NCBI GenBank assembly: GCA_016432725.1
Contig: JACJDG010000003.1
Location: 4,402,001-4,466,000 of the forward strand
Source: Streptomyces sp. DHE7-1
Lineage (GTDB): Bacteria; Actinomycetota; Actinomycetes; Streptomycetales; Streptomycetaceae
Length of the DNA: 64,000 bases
Reading direction: 5' to 3'
The notes under the pieces are model-generated. The model worked only from the letters and a program-made list of their open reading frames with translations. It made no database searches and was not told the DNA's origin. The position numbers and the translations under genes are program-made. Shown piece after piece: positions 17,931 through 26,796 of the stretch. How positions within the stretch are numbered: the stretch's first letter is position 1; each line of letters starts with the position of its first letter.

Positions 17931-18060
17931 ATGAGTCCCTTCGCGACCCGGGGCGTGCGCCCCCGGGCGCGGCGCGGTGACCGGCGCCTCCCGCCTCGCG
18001 CCCGCCCGCTCCGACGGCCCGCACGCCACCGCCTCCGAGGTCGGCGCCCGGGGCGTGACC
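17931..18060 (+). pseudogene. Relic of a FadA2/FadI-like acetyl-CoA acyltransferase N-terminus
   Basis: ATG 17931 with GAGGAG upstream starts MSPFATRGVR; after a one-base frame change the sequence reads AVTGASRLAPARSDGPHATA. This resembles the N-terminal strand and RIPFARSDG-type motif of FadA2-like thiolases. Nothing further of the thiolase, including its catalytic cysteine, can be found before the next gene. From 18060 to 18351 I see no gene or clear signal. Position opposite the fabG4-like relic reproduces the divergent fabG4-fadA2 layout of mycobacteria. Confidence 0.5.
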
Positions 18061-18351
18061 GCGATCCCGGAACGCCCGTGGAGGCAGGGGCCGATGGGCC
18101 CGGGGAGGCCCGGGGCGGCGGGTGTGAGCCAGGGAACATGAACGTCTCTCACATGATCCGCGAGGCTGCACACCCCCGTTCCCGGACCATCCCCGAACTC
18201 GCACAATCTCCCCACAGCCGACCCGTACGATCACCTGCCTAACCGCCGGTAACTCCTTACTGCGGGACCGCCACCGGTGAACGCCTCGCCGCCCGAGGCA
18301 CGTACGTCTGGCAGCAAGCAGTTCTCCGCTGCACGCCCGAGGAGCCGCCCC

Positions 18352-20295
18352 GTGTCCACCCCGTACCCGAGCGCCCCGGTCTCCTCCGGCGCCCCCGTCC
18401 AGGCCACCGACTACGACGGCCTGCCGGTCCTGGTGGAACCCGAGACCCGGCGGATGGGCGGTGCCGTACGGGAGGCCTACGTCCCGCCGTTCGCGCCGCC
18501 GGTGCGGCACGGCTCGCTGGCGGAACTGCCGTTCGAGAACGCCGAGGCCGATCCCGGCGCCGTCGTACTCAGCCGCAGGACGGACGACGGCCGCTGGACG
18601 GACGTGACGGCGGCGCAGTTCGCCGCGCAGGTGCTGGCGGTGGCCAAGGGCCTGATCGCGTCGGGGCTGACACCGGGCGACCGGATCGCGGTGATGGCCC
18701 GGACCAGGTACGAGTGGACGCTGCTCGACTTCGGGGCCTGGGCGGCCGGCCTGGTCACGGTCCCGGTCTACCCCACGTCCTCCGTCTTCCAGACCCGCTG
18801 GATCCTGCACGACTCCGGAGCGGTCGCCCTGGTCACCGAGACCGGCGCCCAGGCCGCCGCGATGGGCCCCGAACTGGAGCGGCTGCCGGACCTCGGGCAC
18901 CTGTGGGTGATCGAGCAGGGCCACGTGGACCGGCTGGCGGAGCTGGGCGCCGACCTGCCGGACGGCGAAGTGGCCGTACGCCGGGGCATGCTGAGCCCCG
19001 ACACCCTCGCCACGCTGATCTACACCTCCGGCACCACCGGCCGCCCCAAGGGCTGCGCGCTCTCGCACGGAAACTTCTTCGCCGAGGTCGACAACGCCAT
19101 CCAGCTCCTCCACCCGGTCTTCCGGACCGGATCGGCCGAGGAGGCGTCGGTCCTGCTGTTCCTGCCGATGTCCCACGTCTTCGGACGGATGGTGGCGATC
19201 GCCTGCGTCCGCGCCCGGGTCAGGCTCGGGCACGCGCCGAGCCTGAGTCCCGAGGACCTGCTGCCCGACCTCGCCGCCTTCCGGCCGACCTGCCTGCTGA
19301 CCATCCCGTACATGCTGGAGAAGATCTTCAACTCCGCGCGGGCCAAGGCGGAGGAGGGCGGCCGGGCGGGCGCCTTCGACCGGGCGACCACGGTGGCCGT
19401 GCGGTACGGCGAGGCGCTCGAGGCCCGGCAGACCGGCATCGGCGGCGGCCCCAACCGGGCCCTGCGCACGACCCGTTCCTTCTACGACCCCCTCGTCTAC
19501 CGGCGCATCCGCAACGCCATGGGCGGCAGGGTCAGGTACGTCATCTGCGGCGGCTCACCGCTCGGCCGGCGCCTGGCCGCGTTCTACGCCGGCGCCGGGA
19601 TCGAGGTCTTCGAGGGGTACGGCCTGACGGAGACCGCCGGCGCCTCCACGGTCACCCCGCCGCTCAAGCCCCGGCTGGGCACGGTCGGCTGGCCGCTGCC
19701 CGGCACCCGGGTACGGATCGCCGCGGACGGGGAGATCCTGCTCGCCGGCGACCACGTGCTGCGCGGCTACTGGGACCCGCAGGCCGGCGGAGTCGTCCCC
19801 GCCACCCGGGACGGCTGGCTGCCCACCGGCGACATCGGCGAGCTGGACGACGAGGGCTACCTGACCATCACCGGCCGCAAGAAGGAACTGCTGATCACGG
19901 CCGGCGGCAAGTCGGTGGCCCCGGCGCCGCTGGAGAACTGGCTGCGCCAGCACCCGCTGATCTCGCAGGTCATGCTGGTCGGCGACGGACGGCCGTACGT
20001 CGCCGCCCTCATCACCCTCGACCCCGACGGCATCATCCACTGGCGCCAGATGAACGGCAGGCATCCGGTGCCGCCGGAGCTCCTGGTCGGCGACGCCGAG
20101 CTGGAAGCCGTCCTGCAGCGGGCCCTGGACGAGGCCAACAAGCTGGTCTCCCGCCCCGAGTCGATCCGCCGGTTCGCCGTCCTGCCCGTGGACTTCACCG
20201 AGGAGGCGGGCCATCTGACCCCCTCGATGAAGCTGCGCAGGGAGCGGATCATGCAGGACTTCGCCCGGGAGGTCGAAGGTCTTTACGAACGCTGA
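18352..20295 (+). CDS. fadD: Long-chain acyl-CoA synthetase (AMP-binding, FadD-like)
   Basis: 647 residues. The adenylate-forming motifs are present in order: LIYTSGTTGRPKGCALSH (ATP loop), the GYGLTETAG motif, GWLPTGDIGELDDEGYL and the hinge TGRKKELLITAGGKSVAP with its catalytic Lys further on near TPSMKLRRERI. It should activate fatty acids to acyl-CoA via acyl-AMP. GTG 18352 follows GAGGAG and gives the normal start; the frame is open back to 18277. It lies beside the decayed fabG4/fadA2 genes and may have served the same lipid module. Confidence 0.88.
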   Translation: MSTPYPSAPVSSGAPVQATDYDGLPVLVEPETRRMGGAVREAYVPPFAPPVRHGSLAELPFENAEADPGAVVLSRRTDDGRWTDVTAAQFAAQVLAVAKGLIASGLTPGDRIAVMARTRYEWTLLDFGAWAAGLVTVPVYPTSSVFQTRWILHDSGAVALVTETGAQAAAMGPELERLPDLGHLWVIEQGHVDRLAELGADLPDGEVAVRRGMLSPDTLATLIYTSGTTGRPKGCALSHGNFFAEVDNAIQLLHPVFRTGSAEEASVLLFLPMSHVFGRMVAIACVRARVRLGHAPSLSPEDLLPDLAAFRPTCLLTIPYMLEKIFNSARAKAEEGGRAGAFDRATTVAVRYGEALEARQTGIGGGPNRALRTTRSFYDPLVYRRIRNAMGGRVRYVICGGSPLGRRLAAFYAGAGIEVFEGYGLTETAGASTVTPPLKPRLGTVGWPLPGTRVRIAADGEILLAGDHVLRGYWDPQAGGVVPATRDGWLPTGDIGELDDEGYLTITGRKKELLITAGGKSVAPAPLENWLRQHPLISQVMLVGDGRPYVAALITLDPDGIIHWRQMNGRHPVPPELLVGDAELEAVLQRALDEANKLVSRPESIRRFAVLPVDFTEEAGHLTPSMKLRRERIMQDFAREVEGLYER

Positions 20296-20321
20296 CGCGT
20301 GCGGGGCGCGAAGCGGAGAAA

Positions 20322-20356
20322 CAGCCGGACAGAGGCGCTAACCGGCTGCTCTGTCC
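20322..20356 (+). other. Two interleaved stems after fadD (terminator or pseudoknot)
   Basis: CAGCCGG (20322-20328) can pair with CCGGCTG (20342-20348), and GGACAGAG (20327-20334) can pair with CTCTGTCC (20349-20356). The arm order is that of an H-type pseudoknot or of two mutually exclusive hairpins. It sits 27 bases after the fadD stop, where a terminator is expected; no T run follows. I see nothing else between here and 20559. Confidence 0.4.
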
Positions 20357-20559
20357 TTGCCGTGAAACCGCCCCCGGCAAGTGCCCGGGAACGGGTAGCG
20401 TACAAGGGGGGTCCGTGGTGCCCACGCTTCGTCAGCCCCCCTCACAAGGAGACGTTCCGGGCACTCGCACCACCTCGGGAACCGGCCGGGACCGGATCGG
20501 TATCGGCCGCTCGTAGCCTGCCTTTCCACCCCCGCCTACTCCGTCCCCCGAGCAGAGGC

Positions 20560-21396
20560 ATGAAAGAACACAACGACGTCCGCCGGATCTTCCTGCTGAA
20601 CCCGGACCAGCGCCTCGTCCGCCAGGCCGCGCGCGTGGGAGTCCAAGTGCGCTCCATACGGGCCGACGCCACGGACGAGGCGGCGCTGCGCGCACCCCTC
20701 GCCGAGGCCGCCGAGGCCGGGCTCTGCGTCAACCCGGCCCGCGCCCTCGTCATGCTGTCGGACCCGGCTGCCGTGCAGCGCCTGGTCCGCGACAACCGGC
20801 TCTCGCCCGGCGGCACCGAGGTGGCCCCCGGCGACCTGCGGCTGACCGTGGAGACGCTGAGCGTGCACGGCATGCACCAGGCCGTCGCGATCGTCGCCCG
20901 CACGCCCTACGGCCTGCTCCACCCCGCACCGCTGACGGCCGACACCGCCGCCGAGGTGCGCGCGGTGGTGACCGCGCTGCTGGACCTGACCGGGTACCAG
21001 TACGGTCCGGCCCACTCCAGCGTCGCCCTCACCCCGCGCGGCCCGGTCATCACCGGCTGCCGGGCGGGCCTCGCCGACGACCCGGTGCCGGAACTGGTCA
21101 AGGCGGCCGGCGGACTGGACCTGGCGGCCGGGGCGGTGGAGGTACTGGCCGGGCGACTGGTCGACGCGGTGCGGCCGAACCGCTTCGCCGCCGCCGCGCT
21201 GATCAGCCCGCCGTGGCGGCTGCCGGAGACGGAGGTGGGCGGACTGCCGCACGTCCGCTACGTCTCACCGCCCGAGGCGCCGCACCCCGGTCACCTCGTC
21301 GTCGGCGCCGACTCGCCGGACGTGGCGGCCCGGCGGGTGGCCTCCCTGAGGGCACTGGTCGTCGGGGACGACACCCGGCCGGGAACGGACCGGTAA
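20560..21396 (+). CDS. Shortened ATP-grasp-like protein lacking the nucleotide-binding half
   Basis: 278 residues. The start VRRIFLLNPDQRL and the later blocks LRLTVETLSVHGMHQAVAIV and YQYGPAHSSVALTPRGPVIT resemble the N-terminal and C-terminal parts of ATP-grasp carboxylate-amine ligases. The central part that holds the two ATP-binding lysines and the Gly-rich loop is missing, and the usual acidic metal ligands near the end are replaced (GCRAGLADDPVPEL). It is thus unlikely to be an active ligase and may be a binding or scaffold protein, or a slowly decaying gene. Start ATG 20560; a SARP gene follows. Confidence 0.6.
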   Translation: MKEHNDVRRIFLLNPDQRLVRQAARVGVQVRSIRADATDEAALRAPLAEAAEAGLCVNPARALVMLSDPAAVQRLVRDNRLSPGGTEVAPGDLRLTVETLSVHGMHQAVAIVARTPYGLLHPAPLTADTAAEVRAVVTALLDLTGYQYGPAHSSVALTPRGPVITGCRAGLADDPVPELVKAAGGLDLAAGAVEVLAGRLVDAVRPNRFAAAALISPPWRLPETEVGGLPHVRYVSPPEAPHPGHLVVGADSPDVAARRVASLRALVVGDDTRPGTDR

Positions 21397-21483
21397 CGAT
21401 CCGGTAGCCGCACCCCGCACTGTTGATACGTCGCCGGAAGAAGGACGACGACGCCAGCGACATCAACGGGAGGCGGAGTCAGG

Positions 21484-22278
21484 ATGCTGAAGTTCTCGAT
21501 CCTCGGGGCCCTGCAGATCCGTACCGTGTCCGGCCCCGCGGAGATCTCCGGCGACCTGCAGCGCACCCTGGTGCAGAGTCTGCTGATCAGCGAGGGCCAG
21601 CCGGTTTCCGGAGAGAGCCTGGTCGAGGAGATGTGGGGAGACGCGGTACCCGACAACCAGGCCAACGCCCTGCAGGCGCACGTCAGCAGGCTGCGCCGCA
21701 AACTGCGCGGCCTGGAGCCGGGCCGGGCGGGTTCCAGGGTGACCATCCACCCCTCGGGCTACCGGCTCGTCGTGGGGGACGGCGAGCTGGACGCGGCCGA
21801 GTTCGTCCGGGCCGTACGGCACGCCGAGTCGTCCCGCGGGGGCGACCCGGCGTACATCGCCCGGCTGCTCGGCGACGCGCTCGCGCTGTGGCGCGGCCCG
21901 GTCTTCGGCGGATTCGCCTGCGGAACGCTGTGCCAGCTCGCGGGCGCCCGCTACGACGAGTACCGGATGCGCGCCATGGAACTGCGCTTCGACGCGGAGC
22001 TGCGGCTCGGCCGGCACGCGGCGGTCCTCGCCGAGCTGACCGAGGCGCACACCAACCACCCGCTGCGGGAGCGGTTCTGCGAGCAGCTCATGATCGCCCT
22101 GTACTGCTCGGGCCGGCAGGCCGACGCCCTCGACGTCTTCCGCCGTATGCGCCGCCACCTCGACGTCGAACTCGGCATCCAGCCGTCGCCCGCGCTGCGC
22201 CAGGTGGAGAGCGCCATCCTGTGCCACGACCCGGCGTTGGCCGGGGATACGCGGTCCGTTCTCCCGCAGCTCGCCTGA
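21484..22278 (+). CDS. SARP-type transcriptional activator (trans_reg_C plus BTAD)
   Basis: 264 residues. An OmpR-like winged helix occupies about residues 1-95 (MLKFSILGALQIRT, then RTLVQSLLISEGQPVSGESL and ALQAHVSRLRRKLR), followed by the bacterial transcriptional activation domain with ALALWRGPVFGGF and LRERFCEQLMIALYCSGRQA. SARPs usually activate antibiotic clusters by binding heptamer direct repeats. No biosynthetic cluster lies in the window; the target may be the next gene or a distant locus. GGGAGG precedes the ATG. Confidence 0.85.
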   Translation: MLKFSILGALQIRTVSGPAEISGDLQRTLVQSLLISEGQPVSGESLVEEMWGDAVPDNQANALQAHVSRLRRKLRGLEPGRAGSRVTIHPSGYRLVVGDGELDAAEFVRAVRHAESSRGGDPAYIARLLGDALALWRGPVFGGFACGTLCQLAGARYDEYRMRAMELRFDAELRLGRHAAVLAELTEAHTNHPLRERFCEQLMIALYCSGRQADALDVFRRMRRHLDVELGIQPSPALRQVESAILCHDPALAGDTRSVLPQLA

Positions 22279-22422
22279 AGATGGTCTGGCTTTGGGCGCG
22301 GACAAAGGGATAACCCTTGTAACGTGAAGTCGTCTTCCGACGTGACAGGTCCGGGGTGCAACCTAGAATCGTCCCGGACATGCGGGGGCTGAGCGGTACG
22401 ACGGGGCGGGGGGACGGGTTAC

Positions 22423-25400
22423 GTGGAGTCGGCGGCATCCGGTCTGCCTGTCGTGCGCTTCAACATCCTCGGTTCGCTGGAAGGGTGGCACGGCGACCGG
22501 CGGCTGAGACTCGGCAGCCCCACCCAGGAACGGGTGCTGGTCACCCTGTTACTGGAACCGGGGCGCATGGTGCCGATGCCCCGGCTGGTGACCGCCGCCT
22601 GGGAGGACGAGCCGCCGCAGACCGCCGGCCACCAGATCCGCAAGGCCGTCGCCGCGCTGCGCACCCGCATCCCCGGCGGCTCCTCCCTGATCGTCACCGA
22701 CGGCGCCGGATACCGGGCCGTGCTCCAGGAGGAGCAGCTCGACCTGCACGAGTTCGGCCGGCTCGCCCGGGAGGCGCGGCAGGCGGTGGCCGCCGGGCGG
22801 CCCGCCGAGGCGGTCGGTCATCTGCGGGCCTGCCTGGACCTGTGGCGCGGCCCGGTCATGGCGGGCGCGGGCGGCCCCGTGATCTCCGCGGCCTCCGCCG
22901 CCCTCGAGGAACGGCACATGGCGGTCGCCGAGCAGTACTTCGAGCTGCAGCTCGAACTCGGCGAGTCCGGTGACCTGGTCGGACCGCTGCGCGAGCTGGT
23001 CACCGCGCACCCGCTCCGGGAGACCCTGCGGGGACGGCTGATGCTCGCCCTGTACCGGGCCGGCCGGCAGGCGGAGGCGCTGGAGGAGTTCGGCCGGATG
23101 CGCGAACTCCTCGTGGAGGAACTGGGCATCGACCCGGGCGCCGAGCTGACCCGGCTGTACGAGGCCATCCTGCGCGACAGCCCCGAGGTGGCCCCCCGGG
23201 TGCCCCGGTCGGTGGCCGACCGCGCCGCCCTGCTGGTACCGGCCCCGGCCGCCCAGCCGTCCGGGTCCGAGCCGGCGCCCTGCACCCTGCCGTACGACCT
23301 GCCGGACTTCACCGGCCGGGACGAGGAGCTGGCCCGGCTGCTGAAGGTGGGCCGGGCCTCGGCCGCCGAACGCACCCGGATCGTCGGCGTGGACGGCATG
23401 GGCGGCAGCGGCAAGACCGCGCTCGCGGTGCACGCCGCCCACCAGCTCGCCGCGGACTACCCCGACGGCCAGCTCTTCATCGACCTGCGCGGATTCAGCC
23501 CCGGTGAGAAGGCCCAGGAGCCGGGCACCGTACTGCACTCGCTGCTGCGTACTCTCGGCGTACCGGACGACCGCATTCCTGACGACCTGGAGAGACGCAC
23601 CGCCCTATGGCGAAGCGTTTCCGCGCAGCGGAAGCTGCTGCTCCTGCTGGACAACGCCGCCGACGCCGCACAGATCCGGCCACTGCTGCCCGCCTCCGAG
23701 GACAGCCTGGCGATCCTCACCGGCCGGGTGCGCATGCTCGACCTCGACGCCGCCGAGTGGCTCTCCCTCGGTCAGCTCTCCGCCGACGACAGCACCACGC
23801 TGCTCAACCGGATGCTCGGCGACGAGCGCACCGCCGCCGAACCCGACGCCGTCGCCCTGCTGGCCGACCTGTGCGGCGGCCTGCCCCTCGCCCTGCGCAT
23901 CACCACCGCCCGGCTGCGCAACCGGCCCCGCTGGACCGTCCGGTACCTGGTCGACCGGCTCGCCGACGAGACCCGGCGGCTGCGCGAGCTGAGCGCGGGG
24001 GAGCGCAGCGTCGAGGCCACGCTCCGGCTGTCGTACCAGGCCATGGAGCAGGACCAGCGCGTCGCCTTCCGGCTGCTCGGGCTGCATCCGGGCAGCACCA
24101 TCGACGTCCACTCCGCCGCCGCGCTGCTCGGCACCGGCGTCCACGACGCCGAGGACGCCCTCGAACTGCTCCTCGACGCGCATCTGCTGGAGCAGCACGA
24201 AGCGGGGCTGTACGGCTTCCACGACCTGGTGCGCACCTACGCGATGAGCGTGCGCGAGGCCGAGGACGACGAGGAGGCCGCCGTCGAGCGGCTGGTGTCG
24301 TACTACACCCTCGCCACCGACGTGGCCTGCGAGACGCTCTTCCCCGGCCGAAGCCGCTACGGCGACCCGCCCGCGTCCGGCGGCCCCGAGCTGCCCCGGC
24401 TGGACGGCGACGAGGGGGCGCTGCGCTGGTTCGACCGCGAGTACGACGCACTGCTCGCGGTCGCCACCCAGGCGGGCACCCGGGGGCTGCACCGGTACGC
24501 CGCGCTGCTCGCCCGCAATCTGCTCTTCTACCTCGATCTGCGCGGTGACTACGAGGAGTTCCGGGTGGTCGGCCGCATCGGCGTCGGCGCCTGCCGGCAG
24601 CTCGACGACCCGGCGCTGCTCAGCATCAGCCTGGGCAACCTGGCCGTGGGCCACTGGTGGCTCGGCGACTTCCAGGACGGCATCACCACCGCCCAGGAGG
24701 CCCTGGAGCTGGCCTCCGCCGACGACCGCCGGGGCGAGGCGATGTGCATCGACGTCCTCGGCCTGCTGCACGGGGCGCTCGGCAACTTCGACGAGGCCCG
24801 TACCTACCTGGTCCAGGGCATCGCCCTGCACCAGGAGCTGGGCTCGGCCCGGATGGAGGCGCAGGCCCTGGACAACCTCAGCACGGTGGAGACCTGGTCG
24901 GGCCACTACGCCGAGGGCGCCCGGTACGCGGCCCGGGCCACCGAGCTGAACCGCAGCCTCGGCGACCGCAGCAACGAGATCGCCTCGCTCACCTGGCTGG
25001 CCCTGGCCCACCTCGGCACCGACGAGGACGAGCGGGCCCGCGCCTGTCTCGCCCAGGCCCTCGAACTGTGCGACGAGTCCCGCAAGCCCGCCAACGTGGC
25101 CGTCGTCCTCGCCCACTGGGCGCAGGTCTGCCAGCGGCTCGGCGAGGTGCGCTCGGCCGCCGAGCACGCCGAACGGGCCCTGGAACTGGTCTCCGCCGAG
25201 GGAACGGCGCTGCGCCAGGCGTCCGTGGTCAACGTTGTCGCGCTGGTCCACCTGCGGCGCGGCGCGCCCGAGCGGGCGATGGAGCTGCACCGCCACGCCT
25301 ACGAACTGGCGTCCCGCCTCGGCTACCGCATCGAGATGGCCCGGGCCCTGCTCGGCCTCGCGGAGGCCGCCCACGAGCTGGGCGACGACCCGACGGCCGA

Positions 25401-25470
25401 CACCCACCGGCGGGCGGCGGAGGAGCTGTTCGACGCGATGGGCGTGTCCCGGGAGGGCCGCCGGCTCTAG
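22423..25470 (+). CDS. Large SARP regulator with NB-ARC ATPase and TPR domains (AfsR-like architecture)
   Basis: 1015 residues. Domains in order: winged helix (about 10-105), BTAD (about 110-250), NB-ARC ATPase with Walker A GMGGSGKTA near 325-333 and LLLLLDNAADAAQIRPLLPA as Walker B region, then an ARC/winged part to about 650, and tetratricopeptide-like repeats to the end. This is the AfsR architecture, in which ATP binding and TPR contacts gate DNA binding. GTG 22423 is used. It is the second SARP in a row; both begin with similar DNA-binding domains. A 63-bp palindromic element follows the stop. Confidence 0.88.
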   Translation: MESAASGLPVVRFNILGSLEGWHGDRRLRLGSPTQERVLVTLLLEPGRMVPMPRLVTAAWEDEPPQTAGHQIRKAVAALRTRIPGGSSLIVTDGAGYRAVLQEEQLDLHEFGRLAREARQAVAAGRPAEAVGHLRACLDLWRGPVMAGAGGPVISAASAALEERHMAVAEQYFELQLELGESGDLVGPLRELVTAHPLRETLRGRLMLALYRAGRQAEALEEFGRMRELLVEELGIDPGAELTRLYEAILRDSPEVAPRVPRSVADRAALLVPAPAAQPSGSEPAPCTLPYDLPDFTGRDEELARLLKVGRASAAERTRIVGVDGMGGSGKTALAVHAAHQLAADYPDGQLFIDLRGFSPGEKAQEPGTVLHSLLRTLGVPDDRIPDDLERRTALWRSVSAQRKLLLLLDNAADAAQIRPLLPASEDSLAILTGRVRMLDLDAAEWLSLGQLSADDSTTLLNRMLGDERTAAEPDAVALLADLCGGLPLALRITTARLRNRPRWTVRYLVDRLADETRRLRELSAGERSVEATLRLSYQAMEQDQRVAFRLLGLHPGSTIDVHSAAALLGTGVHDAEDALELLLDAHLLEQHEAGLYGFHDLVRTYAMSVREAEDDEEAAVERLVSYYTLATDVACETLFPGRSRYGDPPASGGPELPRLDGDEGALRWFDREYDALLAVATQAGTRGLHRYAALLARNLLFYLDLRGDYEEFRVVGRIGVGACRQLDDPALLSISLGNLAVGHWWLGDFQDGITTAQEALELASADDRRGEAMCIDVLGLLHGALGNFDEARTYLVQGIALHQELGSARMEAQALDNLSTVETWSGHYAEGARYAARATELNRSLGDRSNEIASLTWLALAHLGTDEDERARACLAQALELCDESRKPANVAVVLAHWAQVCQRLGEVRSAAEHAERALELVSAEGTALRQASVVNVVALVHLRRGAPERAMELHRHAYELASRLGYRIEMARALLGLAEAAHELGDDPTADTHRRAAEELFDAMGVSREGRRL

Positions 25471-25475
25471 GACCC

Positions 25476-25538
25476 GTCTGACAATTCGCGTCGTCGCCCG
25501 AAGGGCGGCCGCGCGGCGTCAGGCGGGAATTGTCAGAC
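25476..25538. repeat. 63-bp element bounded by perfect 12-bp inverted repeats
   Basis: GTCTGACAATTC (25476-25487) and GAATTGTCAGAC (25527-25538) are exact inverted copies. The interior has its own short GC-rich stems (CGCCCGAAGGGCG). It begins six bases after the large SARP gene, so it may act as its terminator; the AT-containing arms are unusual here and suggest a small dispersed repeat. Confidence 0.6.
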
Positions 25539-25674
25539 AGGCCCTGGCCGTGGTCCCACGGCCGGCGGCCGTCCGGCGGCCACACGGCCGCGCTTCACAC
25601 GAAACGGCACCGGCGGGGTGGGGCCCGGCCGGTGCCGTTGGTCGCTGGGGTGTGCGCCGCGGGGGCGCGGTGGG

Positions 25675-25875
25675 TCAGCCCTGGGTGAAGCCCGGGCCGT
25701 GTCCGTTGGCCAGGGCCGGGGCGTCCGCCTGGTGGCCCGTGAAGCCGGCGGCGACGTGCGTCAGGGCGTCCTGCACACCGGTCGCCGGAACGGCCGCGGC
25801 GGTACCGAGTGCGAGGACACCGGCGCCGGTGAGCGCGGCCAGAACCGTCTTCGTACGAAGTGCGATGGTGCGCAT
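25675..25875 (-). CDS. Small secreted protein of unknown function
   Basis: 66 residues. After the start MRTIALRTKTVLAALTGAGV a hydrophobic core and an Ala-rich cleavage region (LGTAAAVPA) form a Sec signal peptide, leaving about 35 mature residues rich in Gly, Ala and His. The Shine-Dalgarno GGGGGAG is strong and the signal peptide is convincing, which argues for a real gene. I do not recognise a family. Longer open frames upstream on this strand are not needed. Confidence 0.6.
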   Translation of the reverse strand: MRTIALRTKTVLAALTGAGVLALGTAAAVPATGVQDALTHVAAGFTGHQADAPALANGHGPGFTQG

Positions 25876-26039
25876 GTAGTGACTCCCCCTGGGTAGACGG
25901 ATCGTGATCCGTTCGCCGGTCTCTCCCTGGCGACGCAACCGATGCTCGGGGGAGCCGATCCCCATGCCGTCCCCACCGGTTACCGGCACAGGTCGCGCTC
26001 CCGGTACTCCCGGTTTCAACCGCTCCCAGGGCCTCGGGG

Positions 26040-26470
26040 TCACTCTCGAACATGCGTTGTGACCTGGGCGGACTTCCGGGCGGGGGGACGGGCCGGCGAT
26101 ACCGGTGTGCCGAGGTGCTCCTCGGGTTCGCGCACCGCGCGCCCGTCGAGGGCCGACACCGCTTCCCGGAACGGCCGCGCCGTGTGCCCGCTGCGACGGC
26201 GGAAGCCGGGCGGCAGCGGATGACCCCGGGGACGGTCCAGCGGGAGCGGCCGTTCCCCGCCTCGAAGGCGAGCGGAAGCCGGTCGCCGGGGTGTGGTGGT
26301 CGAGTGGTGGGCCAGGACGCCGGCCAGGGAACCGTCGGGGAACGGCAGCCGCGTTCGAGGCGCGGTCCCGGGTTCTCGCGGCGGGCGATCGCGAGCATGG
26401 ACCTGGACAGGCCGAGCCCGAGCACGAGGGTGTCGTGGAAGGTTTTGGCGCCGCCCGCGTCTAAAGGGCG
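26040..26470 (-). pseudogene. Degraded class I SAM-dependent methyltransferase
   Basis: Pieces of a methyltransferase survive in two frames. One frame has GLGLSRSMLAIARRENPGPR, the strand-loop after motif I. The other has FPDGSLAGVLAHHSTT, the region around motif II-III, and later AVREPEEHLGTPVSPARP, which resembles the C-terminal strand. Motif I itself (GxGxG) and the middle of the domain are missing, and at least one frame change separates the pieces. No start or ribosome binding site is evident. The rest of 25876-26512 shows no other gene. Confidence 0.55.
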
Positions 26471-26513
26471 GGATCACCTGGAATTCGCCGGGAATTCACG
26501 AAAGCGCCGGTCC

Positions 26514-26556
26514 GGAAAAAGGCAGGAGCCCCGTCGCCTTGCGGCGTGGGGCTCCT
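26514..26556 (-). terminator. Rho-independent terminator of the cold shock gene
   Basis: AGGAGCCCC (26524-26532) and GGGGCTCCT (26548-26556) form a stem extended by inner CGCC/GGCG pairing. On the minus strand it is followed by GCCTTTTTCC, a clear U tract, which is rare in this genome and makes the call firm. Confidence 0.8.
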
Positions 26557-26592
26557 TGGGTACTGCACTCAGGTTCTGCGATCAGGCAGTGA

Positions 26593-26796
26593 TCAGACGG
26601 GGGTGACGTTCTCCGCCTGCGGACCCTTCGGGCCCTGCGTCACGTCGAAGGAGACCTGCTGGTTCTCCTCGAGCGAGCGGAAGCCCTGGGCGTTGATCGC
26701 GGAGTAGTGAACGAAGACGTCGGGGCCGCCGCCCTCCTGGGCGATGAAGCCAAAGCCCTTTTCGGCGTTGAACCACTTAACGGTTCCGGTAGCCAT
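26593..26796 (-). CDS. CspA-family cold shock protein
   Basis: 67 residues, the standard length. RNA-binding motifs RNP1 (KGFGFI) and RNP2 (VFVHYSAI) are both intact after MATGTVKWFNAE. It is a single-stranded nucleic acid chaperone. The ATG at 26796 follows GGAGGG. A leader of about 150 bases precedes it, typical of cold shock genes whose leader RNA affects translation. It is divergent from mqnA. Confidence 0.95.
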   Translation of the reverse strand: MATGTVKWFNAEKGFGFIAQEGGGPDVFVHYSAINAQGFRSLEENQQVSFDVTQGPKGPQAENVTPV

